Below are positions 62,627 through 64,000 of a DNA stretch of 64,000 bases, in pieces; the first letter of the stretch is position 1; every line of letters begins with the position of its first letter. The DNA is from Fibrobacter sp. (GTDB taxonomy: Bacteria; Fibrobacterota; Fibrobacteria; Fibrobacterales; Fibrobacteraceae). The position numbers and the translations under genes are program-made. The stretch is from assembly GCA_024399015.1 (NCBI GenBank), contig JAKSIC010000001.1, positions 586,267-650,266 of the forward strand. Reading direction: 5' to 3'. The notes under the pieces were generated by a model, which was not told where the DNA came from, ran no database searches, and saw nothing but the letters and a program-made list of their open reading frames with translations.

Positions 62627-64000
62627 TTACTTCACCGTAACTTTCGTCGTGTAGGAAACTCCTGCGTCGCGAATGACAACAAAGTAATTTCCATTGGGCA
62701 AATTGCGATTTGTAACCGCATGGCCCATGGCGTCCATCACCGTAATGCCAGCGGAACTATTCACATTGGAAACGGTGATCGCCTTGTCCGTCACGCGAAC
62801 CCGGGGCACAGCAAAATGTGCGCTCTTGAAGTCGCGTGCAGCAATTCCTTCGGAACCTTCATCTGATCCTTCGCCAGAGTCTCCTGCTTCGTACAAGGGA
62901 GCCACAGCTTCCGCCCACAAGCGATGCATACTTGCCGCACCCTTTTCTGCAGGGTGAACGCCATCAGTAGAAGAAAGTTCTTCCGGATGCTTGGAGAAGT
63001 AATCAAAGAAATCCGGGCCCTTGGGCAAATTATTCTTTGTAGTCAATTCATCAATGGCATCCAAGTAACCTTGGTAAACTTGCCACTTGGCAACTTCAGG
63101 ATTCGTTGCAATCATGCGGGCAATAATAGGCGTTACACCTTTTGACTTTGCGGCGTCAACAATCTTCTGCATGTTTTCCTTGAAGTGCTCCACGTTCCAA
63201 CCCGTTTCATCACCCCAGGCATCGTTGGTTCCCATTTCAATGGCCCAGTACTTCACGTTGCTCACATATTCAGTATAAGAGGAAAGACCGTCGATAATGC
63301 CGTCGGTATTCACGCAGCCAATACCGCCGCGAAGCATTGCCGGGTAGTAATCCGGATAGCGAGCGTGAATCAACTGTGCAAAATTGGAGTCAACTTCAAT
63401 TTGCTTCAAGCCCATCTGGCTGATGCTCGTGCCCATAAAGAACCAGGTGTCGTTTCCGCCATTGCTAATATCGTATGCGCCCACTTCTTCAAGATTCTTC
63501 ACAGGAGATTCAGCGACTATCCTGAACCAGGATTTCCCGGCAAAGTCGATGGCCATACCGCGGGACATGGCGCCGCTCTCGCCAACTTCCGCAGCAACTT
63601 CCCAATCGCCGTCCACACCGTTGGTAGAATTTGCAGAAGTCATGATCTTGAAATTTTGCAGAGAAGCGTCTTCAGTGGGATTGTGCTGGCAGGATGCCGC
63701 ATGCACATACTTGTCGCCAATCCAGGCTTCATCACCGCGGGTTTCCCAAGTCACGAAAAGTTTGGTGGGACCCTCACCCACATTCAATGCAAAATCAGAT
63801 GCAGAAGCAACCTGATTGAAATCCAGATGACCGTCGGTATAAACTTCCGGCTTCCAGTTGGAATTTACAGCACCGCCCACATAAAGGTTCTTACCCATAC
63901 TTACGTTAGGATTTGCCGTAATTGCAAAAGCGGAGGTCGCGGCACCAAAGGCAACTGCTGCAAAAATTGCACCGAAATTCGATGAACCAACGCCCTGAAA
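62627..64000 (-). CDS. Secreted SGNH/GDSL-family carbohydrate esterase (5' end beyond window)
   Basis: At least 457 aa; the frame is open to base 64000, and the visible N-terminus (NFGAIFAAVAFGAATSAFA) is a signal peptide, so only a few codons are missing. The Met at 63898 is internal. Order as in the esterase at 36438: a discoidin-like domain (FKIMTSANSTNGVDGDWE), SGNH blocks FFMGTSIS, GGIGCVN, GTNDAWG, DGVHPAEKGA, a Ser/Glu linker, and tail LPNGNYFVVIRDAG plus TTKVTVK. Likely a polysaccharide deacylase, exported by a type IX route. Probably first gene of the operon with TIGR02147 and the LamG lipoprotein. Confidence 0.88.
   Translation of the reverse strand, partial: FQGVGSSNFGAIFAAVAFGAATSAFAITANPNVSMGKNLYVGGAVNSNWKPEVYTDGHLDFNQVASASDFALNVGEGPTKLFVTWETRGDEAWIGDKYVHAASCQHNPTEDASLQNFKIMTSANSTNGVDGDWEVAAEVGESGAMSRGMAIDFAGKSWFRIVAESPVKNLEEVGAYDISNGGNDTWFFMGTSISQMGLKQIEVDSNFAQLIHARYPDYYPAMLRGGIGCVNTDGIIDGLSSYTEYVSNVKYWAIEMGTNDAWGDETGWNVEHFKENMQKIVDAAKSKGVTPIIARMIATNPEVAKWQVYQGYLDAIDELTTKNNLPKGPDFFDYFSKHPEELSSTDGVHPAEKGAASMHRLWAEAVAPLYEAGDSGEGSDEGSEGIAARDFKSAHFAVPRVRVTDKAITVSNVNSSAGITVMDAMGHAVTNRNLPNGNYFVVIRDAGVSYTTKVTVK

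Overview
The window looks like a chromosomal segment of a Fibrobacter-type bacterium (Fibrobacterota). I infer this from a TIGR02147-type regulator, five GH45 endoglucanase lipoproteins with poly-Ser/Ala/Pro linkers, secreted proteins ending in type-IX-like C-terminal sorting tails, zinc-type S14, and the general codon style. No database was available, so the genus is an inference.

Layout. 1-8630 (minus): tuf followed by the S10/spc ribosomal-protein operon from rpsJ down to a truncated rplR. 9203-14281 (plus): three tandem GH45 lipoprotein genes, each with its own terminator, sharing promoter-like and leader elements. 14476-18132: a lysophospholipase-like hydrolase, adenosylhomocysteinase (ahcY) and a Ser-rich beta-barrel protein. 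18251-19834: murJ (lipid II flippase). 19835-34920: an AT-richer block transcribed leftward that holds a 4068-residue secreted protein, a lipoprotein, a small outer-membrane protein, a LolA-like protein and a small membrane protein. It ends in a second, 5'-truncated copy of the murJ 3' end (34921-35559), so a 455-bp perfect direct repeat brackets it. 35761-35888: a candidate small RNA or attenuator leader just upstream of a lipoprotein gene. 36438-40694 (minus): an SGNH esterase and two more GH45 lipoproteins. 40993-42860: two overlapping lipoprotein genes that share a Cys-containing repeat module. 42979-46193 (minus): a substrate-binding lipoprotein, a cyclic-nucleotide-binding/PATAN protein and purM. 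46312-53013: an outer-membrane protein, a NYN-domain protein, a TPR protein, an intergenic region with DnaA-box-like sites, a 61-residue ORF, a lipoprotein, and a TPR/periplasmic-binding protein with a degenerate nucleotidyltransferase. 53211-64000: a TIM-barrel lipoprotein, a metallophosphoesterase, an NhaC-type antiporter, an LMW protein tyrosine phosphatase, a HEGIH metallopeptidase-like secreted protein, and an operon of SGNH esterase (cut by the window end), TIGR02147 regulator and LamG lipoprotein.

How it fits together. Much of the accessory content concerns the cell surface and plant-wall polysaccharide: GH45 enzymes are predicted to be anchored by lipidation, while SGNH esterases, the metallopeptidase-like protein and the giant protein carry a C-terminal tail typical of type IX secretion cargo. 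Housekeeping genes (ribosome, EF-Tu, ahcY, murJ, purM) lie between them.

The most unusual part is the bracketed 15-kb block. Its giant protein starts with an alpha/beta-hydrolase fold in which the nucleophile-elbow Ser is replaced by Gly, continues through Ig-like, FlgD-like, ZU5-like, LamG and carbohydrate-binding-like modules, and is followed within a few bases by a lipoprotein, a barrel protein and a LolA-like protein. I propose it as a horizontally acquired surface or adhesion system. A metagenome misassembly at the repeat is the main alternative and should be excluded first.
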